NCBI RefSeq assembly: GCF_022842375.1
Contig: NZ_JALHPR010000019.1
Span: forward strand, 25,311 to 89,310
DNA length: 64,000 nucleotides
Source: Elioraea sp.
GTDB taxonomy: Bacteria > Pseudomonadota > Alphaproteobacteria > Acetobacterales > Acetobacteraceae
Direction: 5' to 3'
A model generated the notes under the pieces. The model ran no database searches, had not been told where the DNA came from, and saw only the letters and a program-made list of their open reading frames with translations. Position 1 is the stretch's first letter, and the number at the start of each line of letters is the position of its first letter. The translations under genes were made by a program, and so were the position numbers. Of this stretch, positions 54,970 through 62,421 are shown piece by piece.

Positions 54970-55797
54970 CTACAGCATCAGCTCCGCCATCACCGGCACG
55001 TGGTCTGACGCCTGGGGCCAGTCGCGCGCATCCTTCAGCACCGTCGCGTCCTTCAGCGCCCCGCGCAGGTCGGGCGTCAGCCACACATGGTCGAGACGCC
55101 GGCCGCGATCGGACAGCCGCCAGTCGCGGTTGCGGTAGGACCACCACGTGTAGAGCTTCTCCGGCACCGGAACGATCGCGCGCGCGGCATCGACCCAGCC
55201 GCCCGAAGTCGCCTGCCAGCGCAGCAGCCCTTCGGTCTCGACCGGCGTGTGCGAGACGACATCGAGCAGCTGGCGGTGGCTCCAGACATCATCGGGGAGT
55301 GGTGCGATGTTGAGGTCACCAACCAGCACGCTGCGACCACGGTCTGCGGCGCCGGCCGCGAACCACGTCGTTGCCTCGGCCACGAAGTCGAGCTTGTGGC
55401 GGAATTTCGGGTTGGCCTCCGGATCGGGGATGTCGCCACCGGCCGGCACGTAGAAGTTATGGACGCGCAACGGACCGCCGGCGAGGTCGATGTCGGCGGC
55501 GATGTGGCGGCAATCGTCCTTGCTGCACCAGTCGGGCGCGCCGTCCACCGCGGCGAGCGGGTGGCGCGAGAGGATGGCCACGCCATTGTAGCCCTTCATC
55601 CCGCGCATCAGCACGTGGCGGAAGCCGAGTCGCTTGATGTCGGCCAGCGGGAAGAACTCATCCGGGCTCTTGGTTTCCTGCAGACACAGCACGTCGGGCT
55701 CGAGGGCGGCGACGAGGTCGCCGACCCGTGGCAGGCGGAGCCTGACCGAGTTGATGTTCCAGGTGGCGATTCGGAAGGGGCGGGGACGTTTGGCCAT
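54970..55797 (-). CDS. xthA: Exodeoxyribonuclease III
   Basis: A 275-aa AP endonuclease/3'-5' exonuclease of base-excision repair. The fold starts RIATWNINSVRLRLPRV with the metal Asn. The metal Glu is in VLCLQETKSPDEFFP, and the catalytic residues lie in FYVPAGGDIPD, LVGDLNIAPLPDDVW and the terminal QASDHVPVMAELML (Asp-His). ATG 55797 is chosen over an upstream in-frame codon at 55815. The 420-base region upstream contains the candidate small RNA, and its promoter should be between 55800 and 55960. Confidence 0.95.
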   Translation of the reverse strand: MAKRPRPFRIATWNINSVRLRLPRVGDLVAALEPDVLCLQETKSPDEFFPLADIKRLGFRHVLMRGMKGYNGVAILSRHPLAAVDGAPDWCSKDDCRHIAADIDLAGGPLRVHNFYVPAGGDIPDPEANPKFRHKLDFVAEATTWFAAGAADRGRSVLVGDLNIAPLPDDVWSHRQLLDVVSHTPVETEGLLRWQATSGGWVDAARAIVPVPEKLYTWWSYRNRDWRLSDRGRRLDHVWLTPDLRGALKDATVLKDARDWPQASDHVPVMAELML

Positions 55798-55923
55798 GCC
55801 GCCTGCATAGACCACGCGTGCGCGTCGGCAAAATCCCGCGGCGTCAACCTGGCGGCGGAAATCGATGCATCGCAGCCACGCGCATGGTTCGGACAGTCGA
55901 ACGATGTCCAGAACTGAGACAAG

Positions 55924-55963
55924 TGTCTTATTTGCGAGACGCGTCGACTACAGAAATAAGACA
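55924..55963. promoter_or_regulatory. Inverted repeat TGTCTTATTT / AAATAAGACA, possible operator
   Basis: The two perfect 10-base arms (55924-55933 and 55954-55963) are 20 bases apart, centre-to-centre about three helical turns. A short AGACA-AG-TGTCT palindrome overlaps the left arm. The arms are AT-rich against the GC-rich background. The dyad sits upstream of xthA and beside the terminator of the candidate small RNA, so it could be a regulator-binding site for xthA. Confidence 0.45.
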
Positions 55964-56079
55964 ACAAGAAAGCGCCCGGTTAGGGGGGTAACCGGGCGCC
56001 GCTTGTTCCGTACGGAACCCGCAAGGTTCGGCAGGGGAAACCGGTCCTTGCGGTACTTCGGCGATTAATCACGCCGATG
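55961..56079 (-). ncRNA. Candidate structured small RNA, ~115 nt
   Basis: Read on the minus strand, four successive perfect hairpins are seen: TCGGCG/CGCCGA (56058-56077), CCGCAAGG/CCTTGCGG (56019-56053), GTTCCGTACGGAAC (56005-56018), and an 11-base terminator GCGCCCGGTTA-CCCCCC-TAACCGGGCGC (55972-55999) followed by TTTCTTGTTGT. A promoter precedes it. The second loop contains a C-rich TTCCCC that could pair with Shine-Dalgarno sequences. It does not look like 6S RNA, SRP RNA or tmRNA. The 30-codon frame inside (GTG start, VINRRST...) lacks an RBS, so a non-coding RNA is favoured. Confidence 0.5.
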
Positions 56080-56085
56080 ACTGAC

Positions 56086-56113
56086 AGGATACTTGAACGA
56101 CGAAGCAGTGCAA
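56086..56113 (-). promoter_or_regulatory. Candidate sigma-70 promoter of the small RNA
   Basis: On the minus strand TTGCAC (56108-56113), a 16-base spacer and TATCCT (56086-56091). Transcription would begin near 56079, directly before the first hairpin. Confidence 0.45.
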
Positions 56114-56217
56114 CCCGGAAATGGTGCGGCTGCACAACTCTGCACGCGTCCAGACCCAGCGAACCGGGCCGTCCACCAATGCGATAGTTGGGATGGAGCC
56201 GCTCTATCTCGGCGCGA

Positions 56218-57006
56218 TCATTCCGCGGCAATCCGGCGGGTCGACACGCCCCCGCGTGCGGCTGCGTAGCGCGCCACGGCCTCGGCGAAGGAAGCGAAGA
56301 TCGCGCGCGAGGCGCTGTCGGTCTCGAAGTCGTATTCCGGATGCCACTGCACCCCGAGCGCGAAGCCGCGCGCGCCGGCAACCCGCACCGCCTCGATCGT
56401 GCCGTCGGGCGCCGAGGCCTCGACCACCAGGCCAGCGGCCAGACGCGCGATGCCCTGGTTGTGCAGGCTGTTCACCGCCAGCGTCTCGCCACCGACGATA
56501 CCGGCCAGCACCGCGTTCGGCGCAAGCCGCACCGTGTGCGCCTTGGCGATGCGCACCGGCGCGAAGCCCTGTTCCGACGGCGTTGAATGGTCCATCCGGC
56601 CGGGGAGGTCCTGGATGCGCTGATCGAGCGTGCCGCCGAGGGCCACGTTCAGCTCCTGCATGCCGCGGCAGATGGCGAGCACGGGCACGCCACACGCGAT
56701 CGCGGTGCGGATCAGCGGCAGCGTCACCGCATCGCGGGCGGGGTCTTCCGGCACGCCATCGGGGTGCGGCGGGCCGCCATAGAGCGAGGGCAACACGTTC
56801 GACGGGGAGCCGGTCAGGATCAGCCCATCGAGGCGGGCGAGGAAGCCCTCGACATCGGCACGCTCGCCCATCGCGGGGATCAGGCAAGGCAGGCCGCCGA
56901 CGACGAGATCGACCGCGCGGACATAGGTGTCGGACACGGCGTGGTTCGGGCGCGCGTAGGTGCCGAAGGGCTTCACGCAGCAGGAGATGCCGATCAGCGG
57001 TTTCAT
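56218..57006 (-). CDS. Class I glutamine amidotransferase-like hydrolase (gamma-glutamyl-GABA hydrolase family)
   Basis: A 262-aa protein of the peptidase C26/PuuD-like group. It starts KPLIGISCCVKPFGTYARP, has LDGLILTGSPSNVLPSLYGG, the nucleophile in PVLAICRGMQELNVALGG, VNSLHNQGI, and the His-Glu pair in GVQWHPEYDFE. Family enzymes hydrolyse gamma-glutamyl amides such as gamma-glutamyl-GABA in polyamine degradation. No other polyamine gene is near, so the substrate is unproven. The 160-base region upstream is less GC-rich and contains an imperfect dyad TTGG..CA.TG..CCAA (57080-57098) that could be regulatory. Confidence 0.88.
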   Translation of the reverse strand: MKPLIGISCCVKPFGTYARPNHAVSDTYVRAVDLVVGGLPCLIPAMGERADVEGFLARLDGLILTGSPSNVLPSLYGGPPHPDGVPEDPARDAVTLPLIRTAIACGVPVLAICRGMQELNVALGGTLDQRIQDLPGRMDHSTPSEQGFAPVRIAKAHTVRLAPNAVLAGIVGGETLAVNSLHNQGIARLAAGLVVEASAPDGTIEAVRVAGARGFALGVQWHPEYDFETDSASRAIFASFAEAVARYAAARGGVSTRRIAAE

Positions 57007-57166
57007 CGAGATGGCTTCATCGCGGGGTCGTTGCTGCCTCGTCGTCGCTTCGCCGTGTGGTGCGCCGTCGTTGTGCTTCTTGGGTCACAATGGACCAACA
57101 GTATTGATGTTCGATTGCGGCGCCGTAAAGGCGTGCCCTGCATGCACCCGTATCGCAGCAGCACTG

Positions 57167-57841
57167 CTAACGCGGCTGCGGCACACCGAAATCGGGCGCG
57201 ACGAAACGGAACAGCGCCTGGTCGATCCTGACCCCCGTCTCGATCTCGAACAGCGTCACCCGCACCTCGCGCCCCTGAGCATCCACCACCGTCCACTGCC
57301 TGAGCTCGAGCGGCGTGTCGGCGAAGGTCAGCGTCAGGCTGCCCTCGGCCGGGCTCGACCGCTTCACCACGGTGATGCGCAGCAACCCCTCGCCGCGTAC
57401 GACCGCCGTCACGCGGCCCTCGCCGCCATCAAGCTGCACACGCTCGGCCAACAGCGTGCCGAGCGGCGTGGCGCCGAGCGGCAGCGCGCTCTGCTGGTTC
57501 ACGGCGCGGTCGAAGAAGGTGACGATCGTGCCGTCGGACACGACCAGGATGGTCGAGGGCGGATCATAGGCGAAGCGTGCCCGCCCGGGCCGCTGCATCC
57601 AGACCGTACCCTGCGCCGTGCCGCCACGCGCATCGGCCTGCAGGAAGCGCGCCTTCAGCGTGCGCACCCCGGCAAGCGTCGCCTCCGCCCGCGCGATCGC
57701 TGCCCTGTCGGCCTCGGTCAGCGCGGCTGGCGCTGGCCGCGCGGCAGGCCGCTGGACTGGCTGGCCCAGGACGGGCGACGGCGGGAGGAGGGCGGCGGCC
57801 AGGGCGGCGCCGGCGACGGCGAGGCTGTCACGACGATGCAT
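57167..57841 (-). CDS. lolA: LolA-like outer-membrane lipoprotein carrier protein
   Basis: A 224-aa periplasmic chaperone that ferries lipoproteins from LolCDE to LolB. The signal peptide is RRDSLAVAGAALAAALLPPSPVLGQ. The LolA fold is seen in LAGVRTLKARFLQADARGGTAQGTVWMQRPGRARFAYDPP, VVSDGTIVTFFDRAVNQQS and the closing VTLFEIETGVRIDQALFRF. Start ATG 57841 gives a proper signal peptide. In alphaproteobacteria lolA is often next to ftsK and xthA; here xthA is two genes away and ftsK about 4.6 kb away, so the order appears interrupted by inserted genes. Confidence 0.9.
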   Translation of the reverse strand: MHRRDSLAVAGAALAAALLPPSPVLGQPVQRPAARPAPAALTEADRAAIARAEATLAGVRTLKARFLQADARGGTAQGTVWMQRPGRARFAYDPPSTILVVSDGTIVTFFDRAVNQQSALPLGATPLGTLLAERVQLDGGEGRVTAVVRGEGLLRITVVKRSSPAEGSLTLTFADTPLELRQWTVVDAQGREVRVTLFEIETGVRIDQALFRFVAPDFGVPQPR

Positions 57842-58068
57842 CGGGCGAGTGTAGCAGCGGGCCGGCGGGGCGCCCACTCATGCCGGCCGGAGCGGGCGGC
57901 GGCGCCCATCTCAGGGGGAATTGATTCGTTTGAGAGCTCGCAAACCGGGCGCCACGAGATTTGTTTGCGCTCAAGGGTTGCGCAACACGATGGGTAATTC
58001 GCTTGAGAGGCCCACGCGATCGCGTGTAGTTGTGCAGGCATCGTTCATCCCCACCCCAGAGGGCGCCC

Positions 58069-59592
58069 ATGGCGAGCTACGTGCTGTTCTCCCGCACCGC
58101 CAGCTTCAGCGGCACGCGCAACGCCTGGGACGTCGCCGGCCATGGCGGGTTCGGCGGATCGCTCGGCGGCACCTCCGCGTTCGACGGCGGCCCCGAGGGC
58201 TTCGTCAACGGCACCGGCAGCCTTTTCGACCTCTCCGGCGGGCCCTCCGCCGCCCTCGTCACCGCCGCTACCGCCGGCCGCGCGCTGACCACCTCCGGCG
58301 GCGCCAGCTTCACCGCCGGGCCGGTGCTCGACACCTTCTCCGTCGGCCCCGACGCGCTCGTCATCGCGCTCGAGGACAGCGACTGGAACGCGATCAAGAA
58401 TCTGGAGCTTGTGCTGCGGACCGACGATCTCGTCGAGAAGGTGACGATCGAGAACTTCGTCGATGTGCGCCTGAAGCTCGGCGACGGGATCAAGACGCCC
58501 TCGGGCCGCACCTACGAGGTCGAGGTGCTGAACGCCAAGCGCGGCGAGATCGATGCGAGCGACCTCGACGGCGGCCTCGTGCTCACGCTCACCACCTCCT
58601 CGAACGACGCGACATGGGTGAACACGTTCATCGTCACCGGCTCGGATTTCGATGACGCGGTGAGCTACGGCGCGGGCGAGAGCTTCGTCGGCGCGGGCGG
58701 GCTCGTCGTGGTCGGCGGCGCCAATGCCACCATCGAAACGAACCTCGGCGGCGACAGCGGCAGCTTCGCCACGCTCCTCGCCTACGGCTACGACAGCGGC
58801 GCCAACACCGCCGCGGTGATCGCCGACTGGGAGGGCGATGGCGCTGTCATCGCCGCCAATGGCCGCATCACCTCGCACCTCTCGGTGCCCGCCACCTTCC
58901 TCTCGCCCGCGGCGATCGGCTTGGGCATCCGCGGCACCGACGACCGCAGCTTCGAGATCGACGGGCCTGACGTGTTCAGCGTCACCATCGGCGGGGATTT
59001 CGCTGGCACAAAGGCGTCGAAGGTGACAATCGACCTTTCGTTATTTTACCAGAACGAACTGATCCAGCAGCTTGGCCCGGCTGGCTTCGAGGGTGCCGTC
59101 GTCACGCTGTACGACGAGGGGGTGGAGGTGTTCTCGGGCAGCTTCGCCTCGCTGAGCGGCGACCAGTATTCCAGGACGAAGCCGGGCCTCAGCCAGATCG
59201 TGATCGACGGGGCGGGCGACTTCGTGTTCGACACGGTGGCGCTGTCGGCGGTCACGGACCCGACGCGGTCTGATCCACATGACTTCCTCGTCCGCGGCAT
59301 CATCTTCGAGGGCGTGTTCGCCGCGGGCGGCGACACCGCTGACCTCGGGCCTGGCCGCGACATCGTCACCTACGATGCGACGGATGCGGAGAACGGCGTC
59401 GATACGCTCACCGGCTTCGATGCCGCGGTGGACGAGATCCGCATCGATACCGCCGATGGCACGGGTGCTGGCGTGAGCGTGGCCGAGGCCTTCGGCGACA
59501 CGGTGATCACCTTCGCCAACGATGCCGCCAAGGCGATCATCCTCAAGGGCGTCACCGGCCTCGTTGCCGGCGACGACTACGTCTTCTTCTGA
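58069..59592 (+). CDS. Secreted-type paralog 4 (dispersed copy, RTX-like C-terminus)
   Basis: A 507-aa member of the family at 10.5-14.9 kb, 43 kb away. It keeps the N-terminal MASYVLFSRT..FSGTRNAWD and the core DSDWNAIKNLELVL, FVDVRLKLGDG, LNAKRGEIDASD and WVNTFIVTGSDFDDAVSYG. The beta-rich module is at about residues 325-405 (KVTIDLSLFYQNELIQ ... VVTLYDEGVEVFSG ... DFVFDTVALSA). The RTX-like end is DIVTYDATDAENGVDTLTGFDAAVDEIRI, and the C-terminus LVAGDDYVFF is the acidic-plus-hydrophobic pattern of type I secretion signals. No signal peptide. Several Gly/Ala/Ser-rich strands lie between. It overlaps the end of the convergent Bcr-type gene by 16 bases. Function unknown. Confidence 0.75.
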   Translation: MASYVLFSRTASFSGTRNAWDVAGHGGFGGSLGGTSAFDGGPEGFVNGTGSLFDLSGGPSAALVTAATAGRALTTSGGASFTAGPVLDTFSVGPDALVIALEDSDWNAIKNLELVLRTDDLVEKVTIENFVDVRLKLGDGIKTPSGRTYEVEVLNAKRGEIDASDLDGGLVLTLTTSSNDATWVNTFIVTGSDFDDAVSYGAGESFVGAGGLVVVGGANATIETNLGGDSGSFATLLAYGYDSGANTAAVIADWEGDGAVIAANGRITSHLSVPATFLSPAAIGLGIRGTDDRSFEIDGPDVFSVTIGGDFAGTKASKVTIDLSLFYQNELIQQLGPAGFEGAVVTLYDEGVEVFSGSFASLSGDQYSRTKPGLSQIVIDGAGDFVFDTVALSAVTDPTRSDPHDFLVRGIIFEGVFAAGGDTADLGPGRDIVTYDATDAENGVDTLTGFDAAVDEIRIDTADGTGAGVSVAEAFGDTVITFANDAAKAIILKGVTGLVAGDDYVFF

Positions 59593-60809
59593 TGGGCGTG
59601 TTCGCGCGCAGCGATCCGCCGCCGCCACAGGTCCGCCAGCACCGCGACGGCTGACCACGCCGCCATCGCCATTGCCATCGGCCGTGCCGTGCCGTCAGCC
59701 GCGAGTGCCACGATCGTTCCACTGACGGCGCCGAACCCGAACGTCATCGTCCCCGACAGCGCCGAGGCGCTGCCCGCGCGATGGCCCTGGCGCGAGAGCG
59801 AGAGCGCGGTGCCGTTCGGCCCGATGAAGCCGAGCGCTGCCATCGCCGCCGCAACCGGCGCGGCCAGTGCGAGCGGATGCGCCACGCCCGACAGCCCGAC
59901 GACGAGCAGCGCTGCCGACGCCAGGCCGAGCCCGATCACGCCGAAGCCGAGCAGGCGTGCGGGACTTGCCCGCCCAAGCGCCCAGGCATTGACCTGCGCG
60001 AAACCGATGAAGAACGCCGCGTTCGCGCCGAACAGGGCGGCATAGGCACCGGTGCTGAGCCCGCCCAGCCGCATGAACGCATCGGCCGAGCCGGCAATAT
60101 AGGCGAACAGACCGCCGAAGCCGGCGCAGGCCGACAGCGCGGGCGCGAGGTAGGACGGGTCGCGCAGGATGGCGGCATAGGTGATGACGATGCCAGCGGG
60201 CGTATCGCGCCGCCTGCGGCCCGGCGGCAGCGTCTCGGGCAGCGCGCGCCAGACGAGAAGCACGCAGACAAAGCCGTAGACGGCCAGCAGCCAGAAGATG
60301 ATCCGCCAGTTCCCGACGACGAGCGCGAGACCGCCGAGCGATGGCGCGAGGATTGGGGCCGCCCCCATCACGAGCACCAGCCGGCTCATCATCCGCGCCG
60401 CTTCCGTTCCCTCGGCGATGTCGCGCACCACCGCGCGAGGGATCACCATCCCCGCCGATCCACCGAAGGCGGCGAGCGCGCGGAAGGCGGAGAACGACGT
60501 TGCGTCGGGCGCCAGCGCGCAGCCGATCGTGGCCAGCGTATAGAGCAGCGAGCCGGCGATCAGCGGCCGGCGCCGGCCGAGCCTGTCGGCCAGCGGCCCC
60601 TGCGCCATCTGCCCGATCGCGATGCCGATGAAGAACGCCGCGAGCGTCGCCTGCGCGATGCCCGGGCTGCCGCCGAACTCGGCCTCGATGGCAGGGAAGG
60701 CGGGCAGGTACATGTCGATCGAGAGCGGGCCCACCGCCGTGAGCGTGCCGAGGATGAGCACGAGCCTGATGCGCGAGGGCAGGGAGGGAAGTGCGTGCGC
60801 ATCGGCCAT
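59577..60809 (-). CDS. Bcr/CflA-type multidrug efflux MFS transporter
   Basis: A 410-aa, 12-helix drug:H+ antiporter. Helix 1 carries GTLTAVGPLSIDMYLPAFPAI, the hallmark of the Bcr/CflA subgroup, followed by the loop motif GPLADRLGRRRPLIAGS and motif C-like GAAPILAPSLGGL in helix 5. Members export bicyclomycin, sulfonamides, florfenicol or dipeptides; the substrate here is unknown. ATG 60809 starts MADAHALPSLPSRIRLVLIL. The C-terminal basic end (REHAHQKKT) overlaps paralog 4's stop. Confidence 0.93.
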   Translation of the reverse strand: MADAHALPSLPSRIRLVLILGTLTAVGPLSIDMYLPAFPAIEAEFGGSPGIAQATLAAFFIGIAIGQMAQGPLADRLGRRRPLIAGSLLYTLATIGCALAPDATSFSAFRALAAFGGSAGMVIPRAVVRDIAEGTEAARMMSRLVLVMGAAPILAPSLGGLALVVGNWRIIFWLLAVYGFVCVLLVWRALPETLPPGRRRRDTPAGIVITYAAILRDPSYLAPALSACAGFGGLFAYIAGSADAFMRLGGLSTGAYAALFGANAAFFIGFAQVNAWALGRASPARLLGFGVIGLGLASAALLVVGLSGVAHPLALAAPVAAAMAALGFIGPNGTALSLSRQGHRAGSASALSGTMTFGFGAVSGTIVALAADGTARPMAMAMAAWSAVAVLADLWRRRIAAREHAHQKKT

Positions 60810-60938
60810 CGGCGCAGTGTCGCCGACACGCGCGCGGATGGCGAGCGTGCCGCAGTGCAACACAGCCTCACGTTAACGCTCGATCAACCAGGCATCGTCA
60901 GGATCAGGCATGGTGAGTGGGTGGCAGGAGGCTCCAAC

Positions 60939-61166
60939 ATGGCGTTCGAGCGGATCCTCGCCGCATTTCGCGCCGCCACCTGGCGGCAGGAGGCGGCAAA
61001 GCCTGGGCGGCAGATTGCAGGGATGATCGCGGCGGATCAGCAGCCGCCGCTTTCGACTGCACCGATTGCAGGAGCGCTGACGGGAGCGGATCGTGCGGCC
61101 TTCTTCGCCGCGCTGCGCCGCAAGGCCGACAGTCGCGCCGCAGACCTTGGCACACGGGTGCGCTGA
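60939..61166 (+). CDS. Small basic protein, 75 aa, unknown
   Basis: An ATG at 60939 preceded by AGGAGG at eight bases opens a 75-aa frame starting [20 protein letters not shown], with a Lys/Arg-rich amphipathic N-terminal helix, a central QIAGMIAADQQPPLST and a second helix GADRAAFFAALRRKADSRAA. No signal peptide or membrane helix. I recognise no family; the RBS, two good helices and isolated position between two minus-strand genes are the case for it. Codon position GC bias looks compatible with coding. Confidence 0.5.
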   Translation: MAFERILAAFRAATWRQEAAKPGRQIAGMIAADQQPPLSTAPIAGALTGADRAAFFAALRRKADSRAADLGTRVR

Positions 61167-61247
61167 CGAGGGCCAGGCGCGGTGCCGACCGCAGCACCGC
61201 CCGATCCGACGGACCCCGGAGCCGGATCCAGCAGGTCGGGCGCTTCC

Positions 61248-62324
61248 CTACGCCCGCGCCTGCGTGATCACGCCGTACCAGCCCAGGCCCCGATAGGTCT
61301 CGTAGCCGGGCGTGCGATGCCAAGCCCAGAGCGTGCCCCTGGCATCGACCAGGGTGCCATGCTCGCCACTGATCACGCCAGCCGGCACGGTCTCCTGCAG
61401 CAGCCCCTGGCGGTCGGACGCGCCGATCACCCGGCCCTTGCCATCGGCCAGCAGCGCGCGGGTGCGGCCACGCTCCGCCTCGGTCAGCCGTACGCCGGAG
61501 ACCACTGCCTGGGCCTGCGGCTCCCAATCGAAATGGATGCCGAGGACGCCAAGCACGCGCCCCCGCGCCGACCCGCCTTCGCGGATCGCGGCGCTGTAGG
61601 TCGCCACCGCCGCGCCGTCGAGCGCGGGCTCACGGACGATGTCGGCCACCGCGTAGTCATCGCCGCTGGCGGTGGCTTTCGCGTCGATGAACCACTGCGC
61701 GCGCGACACGTCATGCCCGAGCACGCCGCGGTACCGGTCGGGCCTGCCATGGGCGATCACGCGGCCCTCGGCATCGGCGACCCAGAGGTCGAGATAGACG
61801 GTGTAGGCGCCGAGGATGATGCCGAGGCGCCCGGCCCCATGCGCGCAGGTCGCGGCGTCGGGCGTCGTGACGGCGGCGACGATGGCGGCGTCGGTCGCCC
61901 ACCAGCGCACGTCGCAGGTGCGTTCGTAGAGGTTGCGGTCGATGATCTCGATCGCGTTCAGCGCCAGGTCGATCATCCGCCCGCCGCGGACCTCCTCGGC
62001 CATGCGGATGCCGAGTCGCTGCATCGCCACGAGCGTCGCGCGCAGCTCGGCGTCCATCTCGGTGGCGAGGCGCTGCACCTCGGTCGCGACCGTCTTCACC
62101 TCGGCCGCCACGACGCCGAACCCCTTGCCGGCATCACCGGCCCGCGCCGCCTCGATCGTCGCGTTGAGCGCCAGCATGCGCGTCTGCGCGGTGATGCGGC
62201 GGATCTCCTCCGCCTTGCGCGTCGCCGTCGTTTCCGCACGCGCGGCGAGCATGACGACATTCTCCGGGCTCGCGACGTGATCCTCCTCGGAACCAAGCAC
62301 ACGCGCCGTACTCGTCGCCATCAT
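61248..62324 (-). CDS. Soluble chemoreceptor: N-terminal MCP signalling domain, C-terminal Cache-like sensor
   Basis: A 358-aa protein with no transmembrane helix. The N-terminal part has the methyl-accepting signalling hairpin ([39 protein letters not shown], about residues 40-80). After a helical linker the C-terminal ~220 residues look like a Cache/PDC fold: [63 protein letters not shown], and [24 protein letters not shown]. Ordinary receptors have the sensor first and the signalling tip last; here the order is reversed and cytosolic. ATG 62324 (MMATSTARV) follows a G-rich stretch. Possible input: an internal small molecule; unknown. Confidence 0.85.
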   Translation of the reverse strand: MMATSTARVLGSEEDHVASPENVVMLAARAETTATRKAEEIRRITAQTRMLALNATIEAARAGDAGKGFGVVAAEVKTVATEVQRLATEMDAELRATLVAMQRLGIRMAEEVRGGRMIDLALNAIEIIDRNLYERTCDVRWWATDAAIVAAVTTPDAATCAHGAGRLGIILGAYTVYLDLWVADAEGRVIAHGRPDRYRGVLGHDVSRAQWFIDAKATASGDDYAVADIVREPALDGAAVATYSAAIREGGSARGRVLGVLGIHFDWEPQAQAVVSGVRLTEAERGRTRALLADGKGRVIGASDRQGLLQETVPAGVISGEHGTLVDARGTLWAWHRTPGYETYRGLGWYGVITQARA

Positions 62325-62421
62325 GATGCCCCCGCTGAACTGCCCAAATCCGCGGGGCTTCTTGACGGATATCAATGTCGGAACGGTTAAGGCCGGCCGC
62401 AGCACCTCGCCCAGGCGCGGA

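Larger units (their letters stand above)
55798..56217. other. 420-base intergenic region between xthA and the glutaminase-like gene
   Basis: No protein gene is supported. It holds a 10-base perfect inverted repeat (55924-55963) and a candidate small RNA on the minus strand with its own promoter and terminator (55961-56113), listed separately. AT content rises near 55915-55965. Confidence 0.6.

Noticed and set aside
55865..56381. Short frames on both strands in the xthA upstream region
   Set aside because: They lack ribosome binding sites, have biased Arg/Pro composition and cross the terminator hairpin.
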